From the NCBI RefSeq assembly GCF_044466355.1, contig NZ_JBITMQ010000009.1, positions 248,001 through 312,000 on the forward strand: DNA of 64,000 nt, in the 5' to 3' direction. A model generated the notes under the pieces. That model worked only from the letters and a program-made list of their open reading frames with translations, searched no databases and was not told the origin of the DNA. Each line of letters opens with the position of its first letter. Within the stretch, counting starts at the first letter, position 1. Positions 8,639 to 15,710 of this stretch are shown piece by piece. Position numbers and translations under genes: made by a program. This DNA is from Actinophytocola sp044466355. Lineage in GTDB: Bacteria > Actinomycetota > Actinomycetes > Mycobacteriales > Pseudonocardiaceae.

Positions 8639-8654
8639 TGTTTCACGGGAAACG
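8639..8654. other. parS-like ParB binding site candidate
   Basis: TGTTTCACGGGAAACG matches the ParB consensus TGTTTCACGTGAAACA at 14 of 16 positions and keeps the GTTTC/GAAAC inverted arms (8640-8653). In actinobacteria parS sites cluster near oriC, and this window carries a near-origin gene block. It overlaps the 5' region of the MarR-GNAT gene, so a regulatory operator is the alternative. Confidence 0.4.
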
Positions 8655-8663
8655 AGGCTCACG

Positions 8664-9590
8664 ATGGCCACCACAGTCTCGCCTGACCGCATCGCCGCAG
8701 TACGCGCCTTCAACCGCAGTTACACGAAGTTCCTGGGCGCACTCAACGAGCACCTCCTCAGCACACCATTTTCCTTGACTGAGGCAAGAGTCCTGTTCGA
8801 GCTTGGGCAGCGGGACGAGACCGAGGTGACCGTGCTGCGGCAGCTCATGGGCCTGGACGCGGGGTACCTCAGCCGGCTGCTGAGCCGGTTCGAGGACAAC
8901 GGGATCGTCCGGCGCGACCGGTCCGGCGCGGACGCGCGGCGGCAGGTCATCCGGCTGACCAACAAGGGCCGGGACGCGTTCCGCGTGCTCGACACCAAGT
9001 CGGTCGGTCAGATCCGCGAGCTGCTGGCCGACCTCACCGATGACGAGCAGGTCCGGCTGATCGAGGCCATGGAGATGATCCGCAACCGGGTCGACCGGCC
9101 GACGGCCCGGCCGGACGTGGCGCTGCGCGACCCGGAGCCCGGCGACTTCGGCTGGGTGATCGAACGCAACGGCGCGCTGTACGCGACCGAGCACGGCTGG
9201 GACTCGTCGTACGAGGCGCTGGTCGCGCGGATCGTCGCCGACTACCTGGCCGACCACGACCCGGAGCGCGAGCGGGCGTGGGTGGCGGAGCTGAACGGCG
9301 AACGGGTCGGCGCGATCTTCTGCGTGCGTGAGGACGACACGACCGCGAAGCTGCGGCTGCTGCACGTGGAACCGACCGCGCGCGGCGCGGGCGTGGGCAC
9401 GGTGCTGGTCGAGGAGTGCGTGCGGTTCGCGAAGTCGGCCGGGTACCGGCGGATGGAGCTGTGGACGGTGTCGCTGCTCGCCCCGGCCCGCCGGATCTAC
9501 CAGCGGTCCGGGTTCACGCTCGCCGAGGAGGACACGGCGATGCGGTTCGGCCACGAGCTGACCGGGCAGACCTGGCGGCTCACCCTCTAG
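8664..9590 (+). CDS. MarR-type regulator fused to GNAT acetyltransferase
   Basis: This 308-residue protein has two domains. Residues about 10-145 form a MarR winged helix (LTEARVLFELGQRDE, AGYLSRLLSRFEDNGIVRRD, ADARRQVIRLTNKGRD). Residues about 155-305 form a GNAT N-acetyltransferase with the acetyl-CoA loop in LLHVEPTARGAGVGTVLVEE and the C-terminal RIYQRSGFTLAEE. Such MarR-GNAT fusions are known in bacteria; the acetyl acceptor is unknown. The ATG has GAGG about nine bases upstream. A perfect palindrome lies just upstream, consistent with autoregulation. The 3' end overlaps the convergent AhpD-like gene by 11 bp. Confidence 0.85.
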   Translation: MATTVSPDRIAAVRAFNRSYTKFLGALNEHLLSTPFSLTEARVLFELGQRDETEVTVLRQLMGLDAGYLSRLLSRFEDNGIVRRDRSGADARRQVIRLTNKGRDAFRVLDTKSVGQIRELLADLTDDEQVRLIEAMEMIRNRVDRPTARPDVALRDPEPGDFGWVIERNGALYATEHGWDSSYEALVARIVADYLADHDPERERAWVAELNGERVGAIFCVREDDTTAKLRLLHVEPTARGAGVGTVLVEECVRFAKSAGYRRMELWTVSLLAPARRIYQRSGFTLAEEDTAMRFGHELTGQTWRLTL

Positions 9591-10161
9591 GGATGCGGCC
9601 CATCAGGTAGAACTCGTCGTTCGGGCGCAGCGCGGTCAGGTGCGCGATGCGGTTGGAGAGGGCGAACAGGGCGGTGATCGCGCCGACGTCCCAGATCTCG
9701 TCGTCGGTCAGGCCCGCCTCGCGGGCGTCGTCGAGGTCCTGCTCGCCGAAGGTGTTCGGCTCGACGGCCAGCGCCAGCGCGAGGTCGACGATCGCCCGTT
9801 CCCGGTGGCTCAGTTCGACGGTCCACGGGTTGGTGGCGACCCGGTCGGCGATCGTGGGGTCCTTGGCGCGGATGCGCAGGATGGCGCCGTGCGCGACCAC
9901 GCAGTAGGTGCAGCTGTTGGCCCCGGACGTGGCGACGACGACCAGCTCGCGCTCGGCCTTCGAGAGCGCGCTGTCCTCCCGTTCCATCACCGCGTCGTGG
10001 TAGTCGAGGAAGGCACGCAGCTCGCGGGGCCGGTGACCGAGCGCGGAGAAGACGTTGGGGACGAAGCCGGACTTGTCGGCGATCGCGTTCACGCGGTCAC
10101 GCAGGTCGTCGGGCAGCTCGTGGGGTTCCGCGACGGGGAACCGGCTGATGTTCTCGGTCAT
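9580..10161 (-). CDS. AhpD-like (carboxymuconolactone decarboxylase family) peroxidase-related protein
   Basis: The 193-residue protein carries the AhpD/CMD signature CTYCVVAHG with Cys84, Cys87 and His91, the redox-active CxxC-xxxH site of alkylhydroperoxidase-like proteins. The N-terminal GFVPNVFSALGHRPRELRAF and the C-terminal LSNRIAHLTALRPNDEFY fit the peroxidase-related subfamily. It probably reduces peroxides or thiol adducts in the cytoplasm with the help of a dithiol partner. It is transcribed divergently from the quinone-reductase-like gene (92 bp apart) and convergently with the MarR-GNAT gene. A small redox-stress cluster with the neighbouring oxidoreductase is possible. Confidence 0.85.
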   Translation of the reverse strand: MTENISRFPVAEPHELPDDLRDRVNAIADKSGFVPNVFSALGHRPRELRAFLDYHDAVMEREDSALSKAERELVVVATSGANSCTYCVVAHGAILRIRAKDPTIADRVATNPWTVELSHRERAIVDLALALAVEPNTFGEQDLDDAREAGLTDDEIWDVGAITALFALSNRIAHLTALRPNDEFYLMGRIPRG

Positions 10162-10252
10162 GTGTCGATTGTGGCTCCAGCGGCGATTCCTTTCCGCGTT
10201 GACAGGGGTCTACATGGGCCGACCTCGCAGCCCGAGAAGAAAGCCGATCCCC

Positions 10253-11245
10253 GTGAGCATTCCCGCCACCATGCGCGCCCTGCAGCAGACCTCGCTCGAC
10301 GGCCCGCAGGACACACGTCTGATCACCGATGCCCCGGTACCGAGCCCTGGACCTGGGGAGGTCCTGATCCGGGTCGCCGCCGCCGGCGTCAACTTCGCCG
10401 ACATCTCGAGGGCCCACGGCACGTTCCTCAACGGCCCTCGGCCGCCGTACCTGGCGGGCTTCGAAGCCGCGGGCGAGATCGTGGCGGTGGGCGACGCGGT
10501 GACCGGCCCGCGACCGGGGGCTCGGGTGGCCGGCGTCGGGTACGGGGCGTTCGCCGAGTACATGGTCCTGCCCTCGGCGGTGGCGACGCCGGTGCCGGTC
10601 GGGTGGAGTGCCGAGCAGGCGCTGGGCCTGGTCGTGAACTGGCCCACCGCACTCGCGGCGCTCAGGCCCCTCGGCCGCGTCGCCGCCGGGGAGACCGTGC
10701 TGGTCCACGCCGCCGCGGGCGCGACCGGCCAGGCCGCGGTGACCATGGCCAAGCACTACGGCGCGACGGTCATCGCCACGGCGTCGCCGGGCAAGCACGA
10801 GGCGGTGCTGGCGCTGGGCGCCGACCACGTCCTCGACTCCCGCGACGACGACCTCGCCGCCGAGGTGCTGCGACTGACCGACGGTGCGGGTGCCGACGTG
10901 GTGCTGGAGTCGGCGGGCGGCGCGACCTTCAACGCCAGCCTGACCGCGGCCAAGCCGGTCACCGGCCGGGTCGTCGTCTACGGCGTGGCGGGCGGGGAGG
11001 CCGCGGTCACCAACTGGGCACTGGTGTACCGGCACCAGGTCCACGTCATCGGCCTCAACATCGGCGTGCTGAGCCAGGCAGCACCCCGGATCTTCGGCGA
11101 GCTCACGAATGAGCTGTCCGCCCTGATCGCCGCGGGCGTCCTCACCCCCGTCCGTGCCACCACCTACGACCTGGCCGACGGGCCCAAGGCCCTCGCGGAA
11201 CTGGCGGCCAGGGCGACCGTCGGCAAACTGGCCCTGCTGCCATGA
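10253..11245 (+). CDS. Zinc-independent quinone oxidoreductase (NADPH:quinone reductase-like MDR)
   Basis: The 330-residue medium-chain dehydrogenase/reductase has the QOR pattern. An N-terminal GroES-like fold (SPGPGEVLIRVAAAGVNFAD) is followed by a nucleotide-binding Rossmann motif (HAAAGATGQAAVTMAKHYGA) and ALGADHVLDSRDDD. The zinc ligands of alcohol dehydrogenases are absent. It likely reduces quinones or activated alkenes with NADPH. GTG 10253 is preferred because GAGAAGAAAG lies about eight bases upstream; ATG 10271 is an alternative. The gene's TGA overlaps the ATG of the following sigma factor, so the two are co-translated. Confidence 0.8.
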   Translation: MSIPATMRALQQTSLDGPQDTRLITDAPVPSPGPGEVLIRVAAAGVNFADISRAHGTFLNGPRPPYLAGFEAAGEIVAVGDAVTGPRPGARVAGVGYGAFAEYMVLPSAVATPVPVGWSAEQALGLVVNWPTALAALRPLGRVAAGETVLVHAAAGATGQAAVTMAKHYGATVIATASPGKHEAVLALGADHVLDSRDDDLAAEVLRLTDGAGADVVLESAGGATFNASLTAAKPVTGRVVVYGVAGGEAAVTNWALVYRHQVHVIGLNIGVLSQAAPRIFGELTNELSALIAAGVLTPVRATTYDLADGPKALAELAARATVGKLALLP

Positions 11246-12249
11246 CTCGCGGCATGATGACGCCCGTGCGGGAGGCGGAGCAGGACCGGTTCACCGTCGA
11301 GACCGAGCGGTTCCGCCGCGAACTGCTGGTCCACTGTTACCGCATGGTCGGCTCGGCGCACGACGCCGAGGACCTGGTGCAGGAAACGTATCTCCGGGCG
11401 TGGCGTTCCTACGCAGGCTTCGAGGGCCGTGCGTCGGTCCGGTCCTGGCTCTACCGGATCGCCACCAACGTCTGCCTGACCGCGTTGGAGCGGCGCGGGA
11501 AGCGGGTGCTGCCCTCCGACCTCGGAGGTCCGCACGACGGACCCGATCGCCCGCCGGTCCAGGTGGCGCCGGGCGAGGTCTCTTGGCTGGAACCGCTGCC
11601 GGACCGGTGGGTCGCCCCGGCCACCGACGATCCGGCCGAGGCGGTGGTCGCGCGCGAGTCGCTGCGGCTGGCGCTCGTCGCGAGTCTGCAGCACCTGCCC
11701 GCCCGCCAGCGCGCGATCCTCATCCTGCGCGAGGTGCTGGCGTTCTCCGCGAACGAGACCGCGGCGGTCCTCGGCACCACCACCGCGGCGGTGAAGAGCG
11801 GTCTGCAGCGTGCCCGTGCCCGGCTGCACGAACTGGCGCCGGAGCCCGGGGAACTGCTCGAACCGGCCGACGAGCGGGCGCGGGCCCTGCTCGACGGCTA
11901 CATCGCGGCCTTCGAGCGCGCCGACGCCGGCATGCTGGAGCGAGTGCTGCGCACGGACGCCACGCTGGAGGCGACGCCGTTCCGTGAGTGGTACGCGGGC
12001 CGGGTCCGGTGCGTCCACCTGCTCGACGAGTACGTGCTCGGCGTGCCCGGCGACTGGCGGATGATCGCGACGACGGCCAACGGCCAGCCGGCCGCCGCCG
12101 TGTACCACCGGCGACGGGCGCACGGCATCGTGGTGCTGGACGCGACCGTCACCGGTGTCTCCCGCGTGGTCGAGTTCCACGATCCGTCGCTGGTCGCGCT
12201 GTTCGGTTTCCCGGACGTGCTACCCGTTCGAACGAACCTTCGTGGCTGA
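11242..12249 (+). CDS. ECF sigma factor, SigG/TIGR02960-like with SnoaL-like C-terminal domain
   Basis: The 335-residue sigma-70 family regulator begins with region 2 (ELLVHCYRMVGSAHDAEDLV, then ETYLRAW and SVRSWLYRIATNVCLTALER). Region 4 is at about 150-195 (LPARQRAILILREVLAFSAN, ETAAVLGTTTAAVKSGLQRA). A 120-residue C-terminal extension (DERARALLDGYIAAFERADA and beyond) resembles the SnoaL/NTF2-like domain of the mycobacterial SigG and TIGR02960 groups, in which the extension replaces a classic anti-sigma factor. It is translationally coupled to the upstream oxidoreductase (ATGA overlap 11242-11245), suggesting both respond to the same stress. Confidence 0.85.
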   Translation: MTRGMMTPVREAEQDRFTVETERFRRELLVHCYRMVGSAHDAEDLVQETYLRAWRSYAGFEGRASVRSWLYRIATNVCLTALERRGKRVLPSDLGGPHDGPDRPPVQVAPGEVSWLEPLPDRWVAPATDDPAEAVVARESLRLALVASLQHLPARQRAILILREVLAFSANETAAVLGTTTAAVKSGLQRARARLHELAPEPGELLEPADERARALLDGYIAAFERADAGMLERVLRTDATLEATPFREWYAGRVRCVHLLDEYVLGVPGDWRMIATTANGQPAAAVYHRRRAHGIVVLDATVTGVSRVVEFHDPSLVALFGFPDVLPVRTNLRG

Positions 12250-12265
12250 GCGTGACACCTGGATC

Positions 12266-12394
12266 TGTGGACAACACAGGTGTCTTCCGGGTGAAGTCGA
12301 CATGTCGTTCGCATGTCGTCGGCGTCACGCCTGGTCACAGCCTGAGGGTCGAATCAACAGGCTGTGCACAGGGTTATCCACAGGCTGTGGACAA
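12266..12394. other. Cluster of three perfect DnaA-box sequences
   Basis: TGTGGACAA (complement of the actinobacterial DnaA box TTGTCCACA) occurs at 12266-12274 and 12386-12394, and TTATCCACA occurs at 12374-12382. The last two are only four bases apart and on opposite strands. The cluster lies between the sigma factor and the small zinc protein, in otherwise empty sequence. No dnaA or dnaN is nearby, so this is not oriC itself. Confidence 0.55.
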
Positions 12395-12396
12395 AC

Positions 12397-12615
12397 CTAG
12401 GACGCGACACCGGATCGGTGATACTCGGTCAGGTGATTACCGACGATGAGCAGGCAGGCCACGCACCGGGTGCCCTCGTGGCCCGGCTGCGCCTTGTCGA
12501 CCGGCACGCTGTGACCGCACACCGCCTCGAGGAAGCTCGCCAGTCCGTCCGCCTTCTCGAACGCGTGCACCCGGCCGTCATACCCGGAAAGCTGCCACTG
12601 CCACCTGTCGCACAT
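12397..12615 (-). CDS. Small putative zinc-binding protein, 72 aa
   Basis: The 72-residue protein is MCDRWQWQLSGYDGRVHAFE followed by CGH (Cys33, His35) and C-x-x-C (Cys51, Cys54), a likely treble-clef or zinc-ribbon site. Similar short Cys/His proteins are found across Pseudonocardiaceae and mycobacteria, with unknown function. ATG 12615 is chosen because GGGAGG lies nine bases upstream; an in-frame ATG at 12639 is an alternative. It lies in the same orientation as pckG, just beyond the pckG terminator-like hairpin, so it probably has its own promoter. Confidence 0.65.
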   Translation of the reverse strand: MCDRWQWQLSGYDGRVHAFEKADGLASFLEAVCGHSVPVDKAQPGHEGTRCVACLLIVGNHLTEYHRSGVAS

Positions 12616-12676
12616 CGCTGACCTCCCACGATCGCTCATGGTGTCGACGACGCCACTCCATGATCGTGATGTGAAA

Positions 12677-12706
12677 AGCGAGGACCACCCGAAGGCGGTC
12701 CCCGCT
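12677..12706 (-). terminator. Hairpin downstream of pckG
   Basis: AGCGAGGACC pairs with GGTCCCCGCT with one mismatch around a short loop, 16 bp after the pckG stop codon. It is a plausible terminator, although no T-run follows it. Confidence 0.45.
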
Positions 12707-12722
12707 CTCACCCGAAGAAACG

Positions 12723-14546
12723 TCAGCCGAGGCGGGTCTTCAGCGCGTCCAGCTCGGCACGCAGCAGCGTCGGCAGCTTCTCTCCGATCTTGGCGAACCA
12801 CTCCTCGATCAGCGGGATCTCCGCGCGCCACTCGTCGGCGTCGACCTTCAGCGCCGCCTCGATGTCCTCGCGCGAAGCGTCGAGACCGGACAGGTCCAGG
12901 TCGTCGGCGGTCGGGACGTAGCCGATCGGCGTCTCCGTCGCGGCGGCCTTGCCCTCGATGCGCTCGATGGCCCACTTCAGCACGCGCGAGTTCTCGCCGA
13001 AGCCCGGCCACAGGAACTTCTTGTTCTCGTCCCGGCGGAACCAGTTGACGTAGAAGATCTTGGGCAGTTTGTCCGAGTCGGCACGCTTGCCCGTGTCGAT
13101 CCAGTGCTGGAAGTAGTCACCGGCGTGGTAGCCGATGAACGGCAGCATCGCCATCGGGTCGCGGCGCACCACGCCGACCTTGCCCTTCGCGGCGGCGGTG
13201 GTCTCCGACGACAGCGTGGCACCCATGAACGTGCCGTGCTGCCAGTCGCGGGACTCGGTCACCAGCGGGATGGTGTCCGCACGCCGGCCGCCGAAGAAGA
13301 TCGCCGAGATCGGCACGCCCTTCGGGTCGTCCCACTCCGGCGCGAGGATCGGGCACTGCGACATCGGCGTGCAGTACCGCGAGTTCGGGTGCGACGACAG
13401 CTCGTCCGACTCCGGCGTCCAGTCCTGCTTCTTCCACGACGTGAGGTGCGCGGGCGGCTCGCCCATGCCCTCCCACCAGATGTCGCCGTCGTCGGTCAGC
13501 GCCACGTTCGTGAAGATCGAGTTGCCCTTCTCGATCGTGCGCATCGCGTTCGGGTTGGTGTGGTAGTCGGTGCCCGGCGCGACGCCGAAGAACCCGGCCT
13601 CCGGGTTCACCGCGTACAGGCGACCGTCCTCACCGAACCGCATCCACGCGATGTCGTCGCCGAGCGTCTCGACCTTCCAGCCCGGGATGGTCGGCTCGAG
13701 CATCGCGAGGTTCGTCTTGCCGCACGCGCTCGGGAACGCGGCCGCGACGTAGTAGACCTTGTTCTCCGGGGAGATCAGCTTGAGGATCAGCATGTGCTCG
13801 GCCAGCCAGCCCTCGTCGCGGCCCTGCACCGACGCGATCCGCAGCGAGTAGCACTTCTTGCCGAGCAGCGCGTTGCCGCCGTACCCCGAGCCGTAGCTCC
13901 AGATCTCGCGGGTCTCCGGGAACTGCGAGATGTACTTCTCCTCGTTGCACGGCCACGGGACATCTTCCTGGCCGGGTTCCAACGGCGCGCCGACGCTGTG
14001 CAGCGCGGGCACGAAGTCACGCTCGGTGCCGTCCGGAGCAACGAACCGCTCCAGTGCCTTCGTCCCCATGCGCGTCATGATCTTCATCGACACCACGACG
14101 TAGGCGGAGTCGGTGAGCTGCAGGCCCAGCATCGGCTTCTCGGCGGTCAGCGGGCCCATGCAGAACGGGATCACGTACATCGTCCGGCCACGCATCGAGC
14201 CGCGGTACAGCTCGGTCATGGTGGCCTTCATCTCGGCCGGGGCCATCCAGTTGTTCGTGGGGCCCGCGTCGTCGGGGTCCACGGAGCAGATGAACGTGCG
14301 CTGCTCGACGCGGGCGACGTCGTCGGGGTCGGAAGCGGCCCAGAACGAGTTCGGCTTCTTCTCCAGGCGAGTGAAGGTCCCGGCCTCGACCAGCTCGTCG
14401 GTCAGGCGGGTCCACTCCTCATCCGAGCCGTCCACCCAGACCACACGGTCCGGAGTGGTCAGCTCGGCCACCTCCCGCACCCAGGAAAGAAGCCGTCCGT
14501 GCGTAGTCGGTGCGTTGTCGACACCTGGGATTGCCACTGCCGTCAT
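12723..14546 (-). CDS. pckG: Phosphoenolpyruvate carboxykinase (GTP)
   Basis: The 607-residue enzyme converts oxaloacetate and GTP to phosphoenolpyruvate, GDP and CO2 in gluconeogenesis and anaplerosis. The kinase-1a P-loop is FPSACGKTN at residues 271-279. Other family segments are RTMYVIPFCMGP (121-132), WSYGSGYGGNALLGKKCYS, and the guanine-pocket region near FFGGRRADTIPLV. The length matches GTP-dependent PEPCKs such as the mycobacterial enzyme. The ATG has AGGAGA about nine bases upstream. It has a long upstream region with a GTACA-N4-TGTAC palindrome and a downstream hairpin. Confidence 0.97.
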   Translation of the reverse strand: MTAVAIPGVDNAPTTHGRLLSWVREVAELTTPDRVVWVDGSDEEWTRLTDELVEAGTFTRLEKKPNSFWAASDPDDVARVEQRTFICSVDPDDAGPTNNWMAPAEMKATMTELYRGSMRGRTMYVIPFCMGPLTAEKPMLGLQLTDSAYVVVSMKIMTRMGTKALERFVAPDGTERDFVPALHSVGAPLEPGQEDVPWPCNEEKYISQFPETREIWSYGSGYGGNALLGKKCYSLRIASVQGRDEGWLAEHMLILKLISPENKVYYVAAAFPSACGKTNLAMLEPTIPGWKVETLGDDIAWMRFGEDGRLYAVNPEAGFFGVAPGTDYHTNPNAMRTIEKGNSIFTNVALTDDGDIWWEGMGEPPAHLTSWKKQDWTPESDELSSHPNSRYCTPMSQCPILAPEWDDPKGVPISAIFFGGRRADTIPLVTESRDWQHGTFMGATLSSETTAAAKGKVGVVRRDPMAMLPFIGYHAGDYFQHWIDTGKRADSDKLPKIFYVNWFRRDENKKFLWPGFGENSRVLKWAIERIEGKAAATETPIGYVPTADDLDLSGLDASREDIEAALKVDADEWRAEIPLIEEWFAKIGEKLPTLLRAELDALKTRLG

Positions 14547-14760
14547 CTCGCTTCATCTCCTGACTGGGACACCGAACGACTCAGGACGCCGCGGTCCGTG
14601 GGCCCGGACTCCGGCGTCCTGAGTGAACGGCGAGGTACCCGTCCGGGGCCGCCGAACGGGACTTCGCTTGGGGATGCTCACGAGGTTAACCACATGGCGC
14701 AGGATCAAACGAGAGCTGACGTGTCGGGTCGGCCACAAGACCGATTCGGATATCGATTCA

Positions 14761-14774
14761 GTACACAGATGTAC
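14761..14774. promoter_or_regulatory. GTACA-N4-TGTAC palindrome upstream of pckG
   Basis: GTACA-CAGA-TGTAC is an inverted repeat about 215 bp upstream of the pckG start, within a locally AT-richer stretch (14690-14790) that probably holds the promoter. The form resembles a GntR-type operator, and pck is controlled by GntR-type regulators in Corynebacterium. The remaining sequence from 14547 to 14862 holds no gene I can support. Confidence 0.35.
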
Positions 14775-14790
14775 GAGTGGTCTACCGCAC

Positions 14791-14835
14791 AAAAGCCGAT
14801 CCCGGCAGGCAGAGCGCCTGCCGGGATCGGCTTTT
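14791..14835. terminator. Strong bidirectional Rho-independent terminator
   Basis: Two perfect 20-bp arms (14791-14810 and 14816-14835) surround a 5-nt loop, with AAAA at the left end and TTTT at the right end. It lies 28 bp after the stop codon of the acidic repeat protein gene and serves the minus strand. Confidence 0.9.
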
Positions 14836-14862
14836 GACTGTTTCGTGCGTAAGTGGTTCAGG

Positions 14863-15624
14863 TCACCGCCACGCGGCGTCCGACGCCGTGGCCGTCGACG
14901 CGCCACCGGTTTCGGCCTCGTAGTTGCCCTGCTCGTCGATGTGGCCCTCCTCGACGGTGGTCCACTCGTCCTCGCCCGTGTGCTCGGCCACGGTGACGTC
15001 GCCGTCGGACTCGATGATCACGGCCTGGTCGGCCTCGCCGTCGCCGTCCGCGTCGGTGAACGCGTAGGTGGTGCCGTCCGCGTCGGTCACGACCGCGGTG
15101 TCGTTGGTGCCGTCACCGTCGGTGTCGTACGTGGCCGGACCCGCGTCCACGTCCTCGCCCGGCATGTCGACGGTGATGTCCTCGCCGCCCGTGCCCGTTT
15201 CGGTGGTGTCGGTCGTGTCCGTGGTGTCGGTGGTGTCGGTGCCGGACCCATCGGCATCGTCAGCACCGCCGTCGGTGGGCGCCGGGAGGCTCTCCACGTC
15301 CTCAGCGGTCCACTCACCGGTCGACTCGTCGTACTCGGCACCCGCGATCGGGTTGCCTTCCGCGTCGTACTCGACGGCCACGTCGGCGGTGCCGTCACCG
15401 TCGGTGTCCGCGAACGCGAGGTAGCCGTCCTCGGTCTCGACGACCGCGGTGTCGTTCTGACCGTCACCGGTCATGTCGACGTTCTCCTCGGCGTGGTACT
15501 CCTCGCCGTCGATCTCGACCACCAGGTCGTCCTCGCCCGTGGTGCCGGTCGAGTCGTCTTCGTAGCCGGTGGTGTCCTCGGTGGTGTCGGTCGTGTCAGC
15601 CGAGGTGTCGTCGTCCACGTACAC
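14863..15624 (-). CDS. Acidic Asp/Thr-rich protein with calcium-loop-like repeats
   Basis: The 253-residue protein is extremely acidic, with no signal peptide, membrane segment or cysteine. It contains repeated DxDGDGxxDxAV units (DTDGDGTADVAV, DTDGDGTNDTAVV, DADGDGEADQAV, DMTGDGQNDTAVV), which look like calcium-binding loops of the type in dockerins and FG-GAP proteins. A low-complexity linker of repeated TDT units lies near residues 130-142. It may be an intracellular calcium-binding or scaffolding protein of the DUF6802-like type common in Pseudonocardiaceae; the function is unknown. The GTG start follows AAGGGGG by about eight bases. It is isolated by the strong terminator and transcribed towards pckG. 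Confidence 0.8.
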   Translation of the reverse strand: MYVDDDTSADTTDTTEDTTGYEDDSTGTTGEDDLVVEIDGEEYHAEENVDMTGDGQNDTAVVETEDGYLAFADTDGDGTADVAVEYDAEGNPIAGAEYDESTGEWTAEDVESLPAPTDGGADDADGSGTDTTDTTDTTDTTETGTGGEDITVDMPGEDVDAGPATYDTDGDGTNDTAVVTDADGTTYAFTDADGDGEADQAVIIESDGDVTVAEHTGEDEWTTVEEGHIDEQGNYEAETGGASTATASDAAWR

Positions 15625-15710
15625 GGGCTTGCCCCCTTATATGTGCATTCAGTGTTGCTGGATGTATGACTGACTGTGGGGCCGGACGGTTCCCTCCACG
15701 ATCGGAGAGG

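Noticed and set aside
8776..8788. TTGACTGAGGCAA as a second copy of the MarR operator
   Set aside because: It resembles TTGACTTAGTCAA with two mismatches but lies in the conserved LTEAR codons of the MarR domain, so protein coding explains it.
12250..12430. oriC
   Set aside because: Three DnaA boxes are present, but there is no dnaA or dnaN and too few boxes for an actinobacterial origin.
13104..14837. A 577-codon plus-strand frame over pckG
   Set aside because: It is a shadow of pckG; its composition is Arg/His/Val-rich without any domain, and pckG has perfect family motifs.
14694..14837. Short frame starting MAQDQTRADVSG in the pckG upstream region
   Set aside because: It runs through the strong terminator hairpin and lies in an AT-richer promoter-like stretch; no ribosome binding site or conservation signal.
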